From Candidatus Lambdaproteobacteria bacterium (lineage in GTDB: Bacteria > SAR324 > JACQKK01), in the NCBI GenBank assembly GCA_016204605.1, contig JACQKK010000138.1:1-42300 (forward strand): 42,300 nt of DNA, written 5' to 3'. This document shows positions 31,454-40,405 of this stretch, one piece after another (positions within the stretch are counted from its first letter, which is position 1; the number at the start of each line of letters is the position of its first letter). Under the pieces are notes generated by a model. It was not told where the DNA came from and ran no database searches. It worked only from the letters and a program-made list of their open reading frames with translations. Made by a program: the position numbers and the translations under genes.

Positions 31454-31685
31454 GACTTGTCCTCGCTCTGCAGGAGACTGGGATCGGCGGCGGCGCGGGC
31501 GGAGCTGCGCCCCGGCGCACGGCGCCTGCGGCCTCGCCCCGCCGCGCCACTCGCTCTGCGGTGGCGGCGCTCCGCCCGCCCGCTTTCCATCGCCGGAGCG
31601 GTCTGCTAAGGGGTGAGGCACCGCGGCGATTACGCAGCAACGCGCCATCGCTGTCAACCACTGCGCACGAACACGAGAGGCCGCC

Positions 31686-32597
31686 ATGCTCGAGGGAAAA
31701 GTCGCAATCGTCACCGGCGCGGGCCGGGGGATCGGGAAGGAAATCGCAAAGCTGATGGCCAAGTACGGGGCGAAGGTCGTCGTGAACGACCCCGGCCGCG
31801 CCCTCGATGGCGCCGGTGACGACAAAGGGCCCGCCGACGAGGTGGTCGCCGAGATCAAGAAGGCCGGCGGCCAGGCCGTCACCAACTACGGCTCCGTCAC
31901 CAGCTTCGAGGACTGCACCGGCATGGTGAAGCAGGCCATCGACACGTTCGGCGGGCTGCACATCCTGGTCAACAACGCCGGCATCCTGCGCGACCGCATG
32001 CTGCACAAGATGTCGCCCGAGGACTGGAAGGCCGTGATCGACGTGCACCTGAACGGCCACTTCAACACCATCCGCGCCTGCATCAACCACTTCCGCGAGC
32101 AGCAGTACGGCCGTATCATCAACTTCAGCTCGGGCTCGGGGATGATCGGGCAGGTCGGGCAGACCAACTACGGCGCCGCCAAGCTCGGCACCACGGCCCT
32201 CGTGCGCATCCTGGCCAAGGAATCGGAGGGCAAGAACATCACCGTCAACGCCGTCTGCCCCTCGGCCGCCACGCGCATGACCGAAAGCGTGCCCATGCCC
32301 AAGGACCCCGTGCTGGCCGAGGCGCGCCGCAAGCGCATGGCCTCGACCGACCCCTCGCGCATCGCGCCGCTGGTGGTGTACCTGGCCTCGGAAGACGCGA
32401 AGGACATCACCGGGCAGGTGCTGGGCATCCGCGCCGGCGAGCTCTACTGCTACAATCTGGCCGCCCCCGGCCGCATGCTCCACCACGAGGGCGGCTGGAC
32501 GCCGGAGATGATCCGCGACGTCGGCATCAAGGCCCTGATCCCCTTCCTGACCCCGGTGCGCATGTCGCGCGACGTGATGCCGAACCCGTTCGTGTGA
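31686..32597 (+). CDS. SDR-family oxidoreductase (MFE-2-like), copy 1
   Basis: 303 residues. Short-chain dehydrogenase with cofactor site TGAGRGIG (10-17), NNAG (96-99), catalytic Ser149/Ser151, Tyr162 and Lys166 (NYGAAK). The VHLNGHF segment (120-126) and a C-terminal extension of about 50 residues after the usual SDR end (GGWTPEMIRDV and following) set it apart from FabG and resemble the dehydrogenase part of peroxisomal multifunctional enzyme type 2, which acts on (3R)-hydroxyacyl-CoA. Start after GAGAGG. First of three paralogues in this stretch. Confidence 0.9.
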   Translation: MLEGKVAIVTGAGRGIGKEIAKLMAKYGAKVVVNDPGRALDGAGDDKGPADEVVAEIKKAGGQAVTNYGSVTSFEDCTGMVKQAIDTFGGLHILVNNAGILRDRMLHKMSPEDWKAVIDVHLNGHFNTIRACINHFREQQYGRIINFSSGSGMIGQVGQTNYGAAKLGTTALVRILAKESEGKNITVNAVCPSAATRMTESVPMPKDPVLAEARRKRMASTDPSRIAPLVVYLASEDAKDITGQVLGIRAGELYCYNLAAPGRMLHHEGGWTPEMIRDVGIKALIPFLTPVRMSRDVMPNPFV

Positions 32598-32674
32598 TTC
32601 CTGCCTCAGGCCGCCGGCGGGTGGAACGACGCCCCGCCGACGCGGCTGTGCGAATTCTACCCCGGCACAGCATC

Positions 32675-33007
32675 ATGAAGGCAGCCAAACACGAATCCGT
32701 CGAACGCGGGTCGGGCAACGTGTTTGCCGACCTGGGCCGCCCGGCCGCGGATACCCACCTGCTCAAGGCGGAACTGGTGAGCCGGATCGACGTGATTCTG
32801 CGCCGGCGCCGGCTCACGCAGGCCGAGGCCGCGGGAGTGCTGGGGCTCTCGCAACCCGACGTGTCCCGGCTGCGCAAGGGAGAGTTCCGCGACTACTCGG
32901 TGGAGCGGCTGCTCCGCCTGTTGCTGGTACTGGGGCGCGACGTGGAGATCACGATCCGCCGGCCGAGAACCAAGCGCCAGGGTCGATTGCAGGTCGCGGC
33001 CGGGTGA
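32675..33007 (+). CDS. HigA-like XRE-family transcriptional regulator, orphan
   Basis: 110 residues. A helix-turn-helix (about 46-72: RLTQAEAAGVLGLSQPDVSRLRKG) with the short N-terminal VFADLG motif and the FRDYSVERLLRLLLVLGRDVEI end is the pattern of HigA-type antitoxins and related XRE regulators. In HigBA-type modules the toxin gene sits immediately upstream; here that space is only 77 bases and holds no toxin. It may be a degenerate module or a stand-alone regulator of the flanking SDR genes. Confidence 0.85.
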   Translation: MKAAKHESVERGSGNVFADLGRPAADTHLLKAELVSRIDVILRRRRLTQAEAAGVLGLSQPDVSRLRKGEFRDYSVERLLRLLLVLGRDVEITIRRPRTKRQGRLQVAAG

Positions 33008-33224
33008 GTCTTTCTCTCCGCATTCTGGCCCATCGTGCGAGCGCCGCGTGGGTCTTGCTTCGCGAGAGCAGCCGCCTTTGCCGTGCCTCCCTACGCCTTT
33101 GCATTCGCCGGCTTTTTTGCTAAGCAGGGGTCGTCTCCAACGCTGGGCGTCCGGGGACGGGAACCGAACGGGGAAGAGGGCGCCATTCCATGAAGGGTGA
33201 GGGTTTCAGAAGGGAGAGGGTTTC

Positions 33225-34145
33225 ATGGGTATTCTAGAGGGCAAGGTCGCCGTCTGCACCGGATCGGGTCGGGGCGTCGGGAAGGAAGTGGCGAAGCTGA
33301 TGGCGAAATGTGGCGCGAAGGTAATCATCAACGATCCCGGCACCGCTGGCGACGGCAAGGGCCACGACAACGGCCCGGCCGCCGAGACGGTCGCGGAGAT
33401 CAAGGCCGAAGGCGGTCAGGCGGCACCCAACTTCGATTCGGTGGCGACTTACCAGGGCGCGACGAACATGGTGAAGCAGGCGCTGGACACCTTCGGCGGG
33501 CTGCACATCCTGTTCAACCCCGCCGGCATCCTGCGCGACACGATGTTCCACAAGATGTCGCCCGAGGACTGGAAGGCGGTGCTCGACGTGCACCTGACCG
33601 GCCACTTCAACATGTGCCGGGCCGTCATCAACCACTTCCGCGACCAGAACTACGGCCGCATCATCACGGTCACCTCGACCTCGGGGCTGCTGGGCAACAT
33701 CGGCCAGGCCAACTACGCCGCGGCCAAGCTGGGGATCGTCGGGCTGACGCGCATCCTCGCCATGGAGTCGGCCAACAAGGGCGTCACCGTCAACGCGATC
33801 GCGCCTTCGGCCAACACGCGCATGACGCAGTCGGTGCCCACGCCCAAGGACCCCAAGGCCGCCGAGCAGCGGCGCATCCGGCTCGAGCGCAGCCGAGCCG
33901 ATTCGATCGCGCCCCTGTGCGTGTTCCTGGCCTCCGAGCTGGCCAAGGATGTGACGGGGCAGGTGTTCCACCAGCGGGCGGGCGAGATCACGATGTACAG
34001 CCAGCCGCGGCCGCGCCGCAGCCTGCACCGCACGGGCGGCTGGACGCCGGAGCTGATCGCCGAAGTGGCCATGCCGGCGCTGAAGAACGAGTTCACGCCG
34101 CTGGGGGATTCCCGCGCGCACCACACCGGCCTGCCGATGGATTGA
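33225..34145 (+). CDS. SDR-family oxidoreductase (MFE-2-like), copy 2, altered NNAG motif
   Basis: 306 residues. Cofactor site TGSGRGVG (12-19), catalytic Ser151 and Ser153 region (TSTSG), Tyr164 and Lys168 (NYAAAK). The usual N-N-A-G that stabilises the central sheet reads N98-P-A-G, a rare change next to otherwise intact residues. C-terminal extension as in copies 1 and 3 (GGWTPELIAEV). Start preceded by AGGGAGAGGG. 106 bases separate it from copy 3. Confidence 0.9.
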   Translation: MGILEGKVAVCTGSGRGVGKEVAKLMAKCGAKVIINDPGTAGDGKGHDNGPAAETVAEIKAEGGQAAPNFDSVATYQGATNMVKQALDTFGGLHILFNPAGILRDTMFHKMSPEDWKAVLDVHLTGHFNMCRAVINHFRDQNYGRIITVTSTSGLLGNIGQANYAAAKLGIVGLTRILAMESANKGVTVNAIAPSANTRMTQSVPTPKDPKAAEQRRIRLERSRADSIAPLCVFLASELAKDVTGQVFHQRAGEITMYSQPRPRRSLHRTGGWTPELIAEVAMPALKNEFTPLGDSRAHHTGLPMD

Positions 34146-34251
34146 GCCGGCGCGGCTCAGAGCACCCGACCCCGCCCGAGCCGCCACCGGGGAGCGACCC
34201 GTTCCCCGGCGCCCGGGCCTCCCGCTTACGACGCACCAGAGGTCACTCCGT

Positions 34252-35157
34252 ATGCTGCAAGGCAAAGTCGCTATCGTCACCGGTTCCGGGCGCGGCGTGG
34301 GCCGCGAGATCGCCATGCTGATGGCGAAGTACGGGGCCAAAGTGGTCATCAACGATCCCGGCGTGGCCGGCGACGGCACCGGGAAAGACCAGGGCCCCGC
34401 GGCCCAGACCGCCAACGACATCAAGGCCGCCGGCGGCATGGCGGTGCCGAACTTCGATTCGGTCACCAGCTTCGAGGGCGCCACCAACATGGTCAAGCAG
34501 GCGTTGCAGGAGCTGGGCGGGCTGCACATCGTCGTCAACAACGCGGGCATCCTGCGCGACCGCATGCTGCACAAGATGTCGCCCGAGGACTGGCAGGCGG
34601 TGATCGACGTGCACCTGACCGGCCACTTCAACATCTGCAGGGCCGCCATCAACCACTTCCGCGAGCAGAACTACGGCCGCATCATCAACGTCACCTCCAC
34701 CTCGGGCACGATCGGCAACTACGGCCAGGCCAACTACGGGGCGGCCAAGCTGGGAATCGTGGGGTTCACCCGCACGCTGGCGATGGAGAACGGCCAGAAG
34801 GGCATCACCGTCAACGCCATCTCCCCCTCGGCCTGGACGAGGATGACCCAGTCCATCCCGCCCAAGGACGAAGCCGGCAAGGCGCGCGTCGAGAAGCTCA
34901 AGCGCATGAAGGCGGAGGATATCGCCCCGCTCGCGGTGTTCCTGGCCTCGGAGCAGGCGGGCTACGTGAACGGCCAGGTCTTCGGTCAGCGCGCCGGCGA
35001 GCTGGCCGTGTACGACCTGAACCGGCCGGTCATGATGATCCACGACCACGCCTGGACGCCGGAGCTGGTCGGCGAGAAGGCCATGCACGCCTTCCGCTCG
35101 CGCATGACCCCGCTCCAGGTCACGACCGACGTGTTCCCGTACGACCCGATGGATTGA
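34252..35157 (+). CDS. SDR-family oxidoreductase (MFE-2-like), copy 3
   Basis: 301 residues. TGSGRGVG (10-17), NNAG in VVNNAGILRD, NYGAAK with catalytic Tyr and Lys, and VHLTGHF. C-terminal extension with HAWTPELVGEK. It shares long strings with copy 2 (INDPG.AGDG, HKMSPEDW, INHFREQNYGRII) and has the canonical NNAG. Co-transcription with copy 2 is likely. The three enzymes probably serve steps with different chain length or branching, in the same acyl-CoA pathway. Confidence 0.9.
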   Translation: MLQGKVAIVTGSGRGVGREIAMLMAKYGAKVVINDPGVAGDGTGKDQGPAAQTANDIKAAGGMAVPNFDSVTSFEGATNMVKQALQELGGLHIVVNNAGILRDRMLHKMSPEDWQAVIDVHLTGHFNICRAAINHFREQNYGRIINVTSTSGTIGNYGQANYGAAKLGIVGFTRTLAMENGQKGITVNAISPSAWTRMTQSIPPKDEAGKARVEKLKRMKAEDIAPLAVFLASEQAGYVNGQVFGQRAGELAVYDLNRPVMMIHDHAWTPELVGEKAMHAFRSRMTPLQVTTDVFPYDPMD

Positions 35158-35491
35158 GCCGGTTCCTCCCGGACCGGGGGTGCCGTTGGGCAGCCCCGGC
35201 CGCTTCCGCCCGTACTCGCTGCGACCCTGTCGATCCGCTCGTCCAGCCCCCGCTCGTCCAGCACATTGTCCGGCGGCTCGTCATGGCTGCCCGGGCCACG
35301 GCGATTTCGCGCTGGCCTCCGCCCGCGACTGTGATAGGTGTTCCCCAGGGCCGGTCGCCGAAGGGCAGGCCAACGATCAGGGGGCACGCGGCGTGCCCCG
35401 CTCCGGCGCGAGACCCCGCACCGACGCGCCGTCGCGTGCGCGTATCGTGCGCGATCCGCGCCATCGCACCCACGACGATAGAGGGGGCCAC
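35158..35491. other. Intergenic region, SDR / solute-binding protein
   Basis: About 330 bases, no gene seen. The last part contains the GAGGGGG ribosome binding site of the next gene. No convincing promoter boxes or strong hairpin were found; Arg/Pro/Ala-rich frames in it look non-coding. Confidence 0.5.
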
Positions 35492-37087
35492 ATGCGAACA
35501 CTGAGAGCGATGCTCGCGCTGGGAATCGGCTTGACGATCGTCGGCTGGGGCGCGCCCCAGCTTCACGCGCAGAAGTACGGGGGTGTGTTCAGGACCATGC
35601 TGGCCGCGAACCCGCCCAGCCTCTCGATTCACGAGGAATCCACGATTTACACGGTCATGCCCATGATGCCGGTCTACAGCAATCTCGTGCTGGTGGACCC
35701 GCTCATCGCGCAGGAAAGCATCAATACGATCATCCCCGAGCTGGCCGCGCGCTGGAGCTGGTCCGCCGACCACCGGGCGCTGACCTTCACGCTGCGGGAA
35801 GGCGTGCAGTGGCACGATGGCAAGCCGTTCACGTCGGCGGACGTGAAGCGGACGTTCGATACCGTGCTCGGGCGCGCGCCGCAGCGCTTCAAGCTCAATC
35901 CGCGCAAGGTCTGGTACGCCAACGTCAAGGAGGTGGTCACCAACGGCGACCGCGAGGTGACTTTCCACCTCAAGAACCCGCAGCCGGGGTTGCTGGTGAT
36001 GCTGGCGTCGGGCTTCACCCCGGTCTATCCGGCCCACGTGCCCGCTGCGGAGCTGCGCACCCGCACCGTCGGCACGGGCCCGTACGTGCTCAAGTTGTAC
36101 GCCCGGGACAAGTCGGTGGAGCTCGAGAAGAATCCGGACTACTTCGTGAAGAACCGGCCGTACCTCGACGGCATCCACATGGCGATCATCGCCAGCCGCG
36201 CTACCCGCATCGCCAACCTGATCGCCGGCCAGGCCGATATGGAGGTGCCCTACCTCGTCATCGAGCCGATCAAGAAGCAGCTCCAGGAGAAAGTGCCGCA
36301 GATGCAGTTCCAGCTCAACAGCAACAACGTCTCCGGCAACCTGATCTTCAACACCAAGAAGCCGCCCTTCAATGACGCGCGGCTGCGCACGGCCGTCTCC
36401 CTGGCGATGGACCGGCGAGCCCTCGTCAAGGGCTTGTACGACAACGTCGCCATCGTCGGCGGCGGGGCCTTGCTGCCGGCACCCAATGGCGCCTGGGGCA
36501 TGACCGATGAACAGATGGCACAGGTGCCGGGCATGGGTGATGGCGTTGCGAACAAGGAACGCGCGCGGACGATCATGCGCGAGCTGGGCTACGGTCCCGA
36601 CAAGCGCCTGCAAGTCAAGCTCTCGAGCCGCAACCTGATCACCTACACCGATCCGGCCGCCTGGGTCATCAGCGAGCTGAAACAGGTCTTCGTCGATGCC
36701 ACGCTGGAGGTGATCGAATCGGGCAATTGGCATGCCAAGGTGGCCCGGCGCGACTATCAGATGGGGATGAACCGCACCGCCAACGGCGGCGACGACCCCG
36801 ATATGGCCTTCTTCGAGCACTACACCTGCGACTCGCAGCGGAACTACACCGACTACTGCGACCGCCAGCTCGAGAAGAAGTTCTACCAGCAGTCGATGAT
36901 GATCGATCAGGTACAGCGCAAGCAGTTCGTCAACGAGATCGATCTGGAGCTGCAGAAGGCGGTGGCCCGGCCCATGCTGATGTATACGACGTCGTACGTG
37001 GCCTACTACCCCGTCCTGAAGAATTTCGTGCTGCACCAGGTGAGCTACAGCCAGTACCGCTTCCAGGAAGTCTGGCTCGACCGGTAG
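35492..37087 (+). CDS. Family-5 (peptide/nickel type) ABC solute-binding protein, copy 1
   Basis: 531 residues. Signal peptide 1-26 (QLHA-Q). SBP family 5 motifs: LREGVQWHDGKPFTSADVKRTFD (100-122), GTGPYVLKLY, NPDYFVKNRPYLDGI and FNDARLRTAVSLAMDR. Delivers a solute, usually a peptide or other large polar compound, to an ABC permease; no permease or ATPase gene is in the window. Near the C-terminus are cysteines in CDSQRNYTDYCD. GAGGGGG precedes the start. A paralogue follows, and both sit before the UGSC gene pair. Confidence 0.9.
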   Translation: MRTLRAMLALGIGLTIVGWGAPQLHAQKYGGVFRTMLAANPPSLSIHEESTIYTVMPMMPVYSNLVLVDPLIAQESINTIIPELAARWSWSADHRALTFTLREGVQWHDGKPFTSADVKRTFDTVLGRAPQRFKLNPRKVWYANVKEVVTNGDREVTFHLKNPQPGLLVMLASGFTPVYPAHVPAAELRTRTVGTGPYVLKLYARDKSVELEKNPDYFVKNRPYLDGIHMAIIASRATRIANLIAGQADMEVPYLVIEPIKKQLQEKVPQMQFQLNSNNVSGNLIFNTKKPPFNDARLRTAVSLAMDRRALVKGLYDNVAIVGGGALLPAPNGAWGMTDEQMAQVPGMGDGVANKERARTIMRELGYGPDKRLQVKLSSRNLITYTDPAAWVISELKQVFVDATLEVIESGNWHAKVARRDYQMGMNRTANGGDDPDMAFFEHYTCDSQRNYTDYCDRQLEKKFYQQSMMIDQVQRKQFVNEIDLELQKAVARPMLMYTTSYVAYYPVLKNFVLHQVSYSQYRFQEVWLDR

Positions 37088-37453
37088 CGCCGCTCCGCTC
37101 GCCCCGCCACGGCGGCGTCGCTCGCGTGGACGCCGCCCATCGCTCCCCCTCGGCTCAGTCGTGCTGCCGCCTGCTCCCAGAGCGCCTCGGCGGCAGTGTC
37201 GCACGCCCAGGAGGGCCGCCGCCTCTGTCCATGGCCACGCCGAACGCGACGCCGGGGCGTCGCGGGTCGGCGATCCTTGTCCGGGGCTGCTACGCGGGCC
37301 AGGAAGCGGTTGTTCCAGGGAGATGAGCGTGTTAGACTCCCCGCGAGCGCCGTCCATTGCGGCACTCGGAGCGGCACCGGCGATGCAGCTGAGCGCGCGC
37401 CACCACGATGAATGAGGCAGACGGCTCTTGAACCTGTCCTGGAGGAAGGAACC
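37088..37453. other. Intergenic region between two solute-binding protein genes
   Basis: About 365 bases without a gene. A perfect 9-bp hairpin (listed separately) lies 24 bases after the upstream stop, so the two genes probably have separate transcripts. A GGAGGAAGGA ribosome binding site ends the region. Confidence 0.5.
37111..37137 (+). terminator. Hairpin after solute-binding protein gene 1
   Basis: GGCGGCGTC (37111-37119) and GACGCCGCC (37129-37137) pair perfectly around a 9-nt loop. No U-tract follows. Confidence 0.45.
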
Positions 37454-39046
37454 ATGACCAACCGGAGAATCGTAACGGCCTTGATGCTGGGCCTGTTGGC
37501 CGCATTCGCCGCGACAAGCGACGCATGGGCTCAGAAATACGGCGGCACGCTGGTGATGCTCCACCGGGAAAGCCCGCCGAGCCTTTCGGCGCACGAGGAG
37601 GCCACGATTTCCACGGTCTATGTCGTGATGCCGACGTACAACAACCTGGTGCTGTTCGATCCGCTCAAGGCCAGGGAGAGCCTGGAAACGATCATCCCCG
37701 AGCTCGCCACCAGCTGGTTCTGGAGTGACGGCGGCAAGCGGCTCACCTTCCGGCTGCGGCGCGGCGTGAAGTGGCACGATGGCAAGCCTTTCACGGCGCG
37801 CGACGTCAAGCACACCTTCGACGTGGCCCGCGAGGTCTCCAAGCAGCACTTCAAGGTGAACCCGCGCAAGGAGTGGTGGGAGAATATCGCCGATGTCGCC
37901 GCCGCCGGCGACCACGAGGTGACCTTCCGGCTGAAGCGGCCCCAACCTTCCCTGGTCGTGATGATGGCTTCCGGCTATGTGCCGATTTACCCCGCCCACG
38001 TTCCGCCGCAGGCGCTGCGCACCAAGATCGTGGGCACCGGGCCTTTCAAGCTGAAGACCTACGAGCGCGAGAAGTCCGTGTCGCTGGCCAAGAACCCGGA
38101 CTACTTTGTGAAGGGCCGGCCTTACCTCGACGGCATCGACATTCCGATCATCAAGGCCCGGGGCACGCGCGATGCGGCGCTGCGTGCCAAGCAGGCCGAT
38201 GTTTCCTTCCCGTACGACATCACCGAATCCATCAAGCGGCAAACGCAGGAAGCGGCGCCGCAGATCATCCACGACCGGAACGCCGACACCGTCTCGGAGA
38301 ACATGATCGTGAACATGAAGAAGCCGCCCTTCAATGATGCCAAGCTCCGGCGCGTGGTGGCCCTGGCCATGGACCGCACGGCGCTGATCCGCGGCGTGCA
38401 CCAGGGACTGGGTCAGCCCGGCGGGGCCAATCTGCCGCTGCCCCACGGGGTGTGGGGGCTGCCCGAGGAGATGCTGGCCAATGTGCCGGGCATGGGCGAG
38501 GGCGGCGCGGAGAAGGAGAAGGCCCGCCAGATCATGCGCGAGCTGGGGTACGGGCCGGAGAAGCCGCTCAAGGTGACCATGTCCACGCGCGCCATCGTCA
38601 TCTTCGTGGACGTGGCCGTCTGGGCGATCGACCAGCTCAAGCAGGTCTGGATCGACGCCACTCTGGAGCAGGTGGAAACGGGCAACTGGCATCCCAAAGT
38701 GACCCGCCGCGATTACCAGATCGCCACCAACCTCACTGGAGTCGGCGTGGACGATCCCGATGCCAACTTCTTCGAGAATTACACCTGCGGCTCTCCGCGC
38801 AACTACTCGGACTACTGCAGCCCGGAACTGGAAAAGAGAATGGTGCAGCAGTCCATGGAAAGCGACCCGCAGAAGCGCCTGAAAGCGGTGCACGAAATTG
38901 ATCTGCAACTCCAGCTCGATGGCGCGCGGCCCATTCTCCGCCACCGCATCGCGTACACCTCCTATTGGCCGTACGTGAAGAACTACATGAACCACCAGAA
39001 CACCTACAACAACTACCGGATGCAGGAGGTCTGGCTCGACAAGTGA
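37454..39046 (+). CDS. Family-5 (peptide/nickel type) ABC solute-binding protein, copy 2
   Basis: 530 residues. Signal peptide 1-26 (DAWA-Q). LRRGVKWHDGKPFTARDVKHTFD, GTGPFKLKTY, NPDYFVKGRPYLDGI and FNDAKLRRVVALAMDR are shared with copy 1, so the two are paralogues of equal length, both ending QEVWLD plus one basic residue. CGSPRNYSDYCS near the end is the equivalent cysteine pair. Ligand differences are probable because the central region (residues 220-330) diverges most. Excellent ribosome binding site. No permease genes nearby. Confidence 0.9.
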   Translation: MTNRRIVTALMLGLLAAFAATSDAWAQKYGGTLVMLHRESPPSLSAHEEATISTVYVVMPTYNNLVLFDPLKARESLETIIPELATSWFWSDGGKRLTFRLRRGVKWHDGKPFTARDVKHTFDVAREVSKQHFKVNPRKEWWENIADVAAAGDHEVTFRLKRPQPSLVVMMASGYVPIYPAHVPPQALRTKIVGTGPFKLKTYEREKSVSLAKNPDYFVKGRPYLDGIDIPIIKARGTRDAALRAKQADVSFPYDITESIKRQTQEAAPQIIHDRNADTVSENMIVNMKKPPFNDAKLRRVVALAMDRTALIRGVHQGLGQPGGANLPLPHGVWGLPEEMLANVPGMGEGGAEKEKARQIMRELGYGPEKPLKVTMSTRAIVIFVDVAVWAIDQLKQVWIDATLEQVETGNWHPKVTRRDYQIATNLTGVGVDDPDANFFENYTCGSPRNYSDYCSPELEKRMVQQSMESDPQKRLKAVHEIDLQLQLDGARPILRHRIAYTSYWPYVKNYMNHQNTYNNYRMQEVWLDK

Positions 39047-39234
39047 CCCGCCGGCCGGTGGCTGCCGGGGGCCGGACGCTTCTGCGCGGACTCCGGCGGG
39101 GCCGCCATCGGATGGGAACATGCGGGTGCGCCCCGCTCCGCCGGCGCATGGGTATCTTTCGCCGGGCGGGGCGTGGTATCGTCCCCCCAGGTGAACGGCC
39201 CCGCGCCATTGCCGGCAGACCCCAAGGACAGCCC

Positions 39235-40281
39235 ATGACGACCACCGCCGCTTCGCACCTTTCCGATCCCAGTGACCCGGCCGCGCTGATCGAGACATAC
39301 TACGAGCGCGGTTGGACCGATGGCCTGCCCGTCGTTCCGCCCAGCCGCGGCGCGATCGAGGCCATGCTCGCCGCGGGCGGACTGCGGGCGAGCGATCTGC
39401 TCGGGGTGATCGATACGCGCAACCAGCGCATCCTGGCGGATAAGGTGGCGATCAACGCCGTGATGGCGGGGTGCAAGCCCGAGTATATGCCGGTGGTGGT
39501 GGCGGCGATCAAAGGGCTGTCCCACCCGGATTTCCACTACCACGGCCCCGCCACCAGCACGGGCGGCTCGAACATCGTGGTGATCGTGAACGGGCCCATC
39601 GCCCAGCGCATCGGCGTGAACGCGAAGGACAACGCGTTCGGGCCGGGCTTCCGCGCCAATGCCACCATCGGCCGGGCGGTGCGGCTGGTGATGATGAACG
39701 TGCTGAACACGCGCCCCGGCGGGCTGGACCGCTCGGCCCTGGGCACCCCCGGCAAGTACTCGTTCTGCTTCGCCGAGAACGAGGCGGAATCGCCCTGGGA
39801 GCCGTTCCACGTCGAACGCGGCTTCAAGCGCGAGCAGAGCACCGTGACCATCTACGCGGCCGAGGGCGTGATCCAGGTCAGCAACGGCATCTCCAACCGC
39901 CCGGAGCCCCTGCTGCAGGGCATGGCCGACGCGATGGCCAACCTGGGCTCGCGCAACATCACGGGCCAGGGCGACTATGTGGTGGTGTTCGCGGGCGAGC
40001 ACAGCGCCCTGCTCGGCAAGAGCGGCTGGAGCAAGAAGCAGGTCAAGCAGTACCTGTACGACCACGCCAGGCGCACCCTCGCCGATCTCAAGCGGGTCGA
40101 GCGGCTGCCGGGCCCCAGCGAGCCCGGCGACGAGAACCGCTGGCTGCACGCCACCGAGAGCTGGGAGACGGTGCTGGTGTTCTGCGCCGGCGGCGCGGTG
40201 GGCACCAAGTCGGCATGCCTGCCCGCCTGGGGATCGCCCAAGAGCGGGCGCACCGTGACCACGCTGGTCGTGGAGCCCTGA
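39235..40281 (+). CDS. Conserved protein of unknown function upstream of the UGSC gene
   Basis: 348 residues, no signal peptide or membrane segment. Characteristic strings are GWTDGLPVVPP (26-36), INAVMAGCKPEYMPVV (73-88), IVNGPIAQRIGVN (117-129), ANATIGRAVRLV (141-152) and ALGTPGKYSFCFAENE (168-183). Cysteines 80, 178, 317 and 328 are candidates for redox or metal roles. From memory, proteins with the WTDGLPVVPP string occur next to UGSC-family genes, but I know no assigned activity. AAGGAC lies 6 nt before the start. The gap to the UGSC gene is 124 bases. Confidence 0.75.
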   Translation: MTTTAASHLSDPSDPAALIETYYERGWTDGLPVVPPSRGAIEAMLAAGGLRASDLLGVIDTRNQRILADKVAINAVMAGCKPEYMPVVVAAIKGLSHPDFHYHGPATSTGGSNIVVIVNGPIAQRIGVNAKDNAFGPGFRANATIGRAVRLVMMNVLNTRPGGLDRSALGTPGKYSFCFAENEAESPWEPFHVERGFKREQSTVTIYAAEGVIQVSNGISNRPEPLLQGMADAMANLGSRNITGQGDYVVVFAGEHSALLGKSGWSKKQVKQYLYDHARRTLADLKRVERLPGPSEPGDENRWLHATESWETVLVFCAGGAVGTKSACLPAWGSPKSGRTVTTLVVEP

Positions 40282-40405
40282 GCGGGCCCGGCCCGCGCAC
40301 GGGCGGATGGACGCATGAGGAGGAGTGGCCCTGCCGGAGAGCGTCCCGGCAGACGTTTCCGGTCGGGCGCGAGCCGCGGCCGGGCACCCTGAGGAGGAGA
40401 ACGCC

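Noticed and set aside
35120..39298. A 1392-codon open frame on the minus strand
   Set aside because: It is antisense to two clear solute-binding protein genes and the last SDR gene. Its composition (His/Arg/Gly/Val/Leu-rich) is the shadow expected in GC-rich coding DNA.
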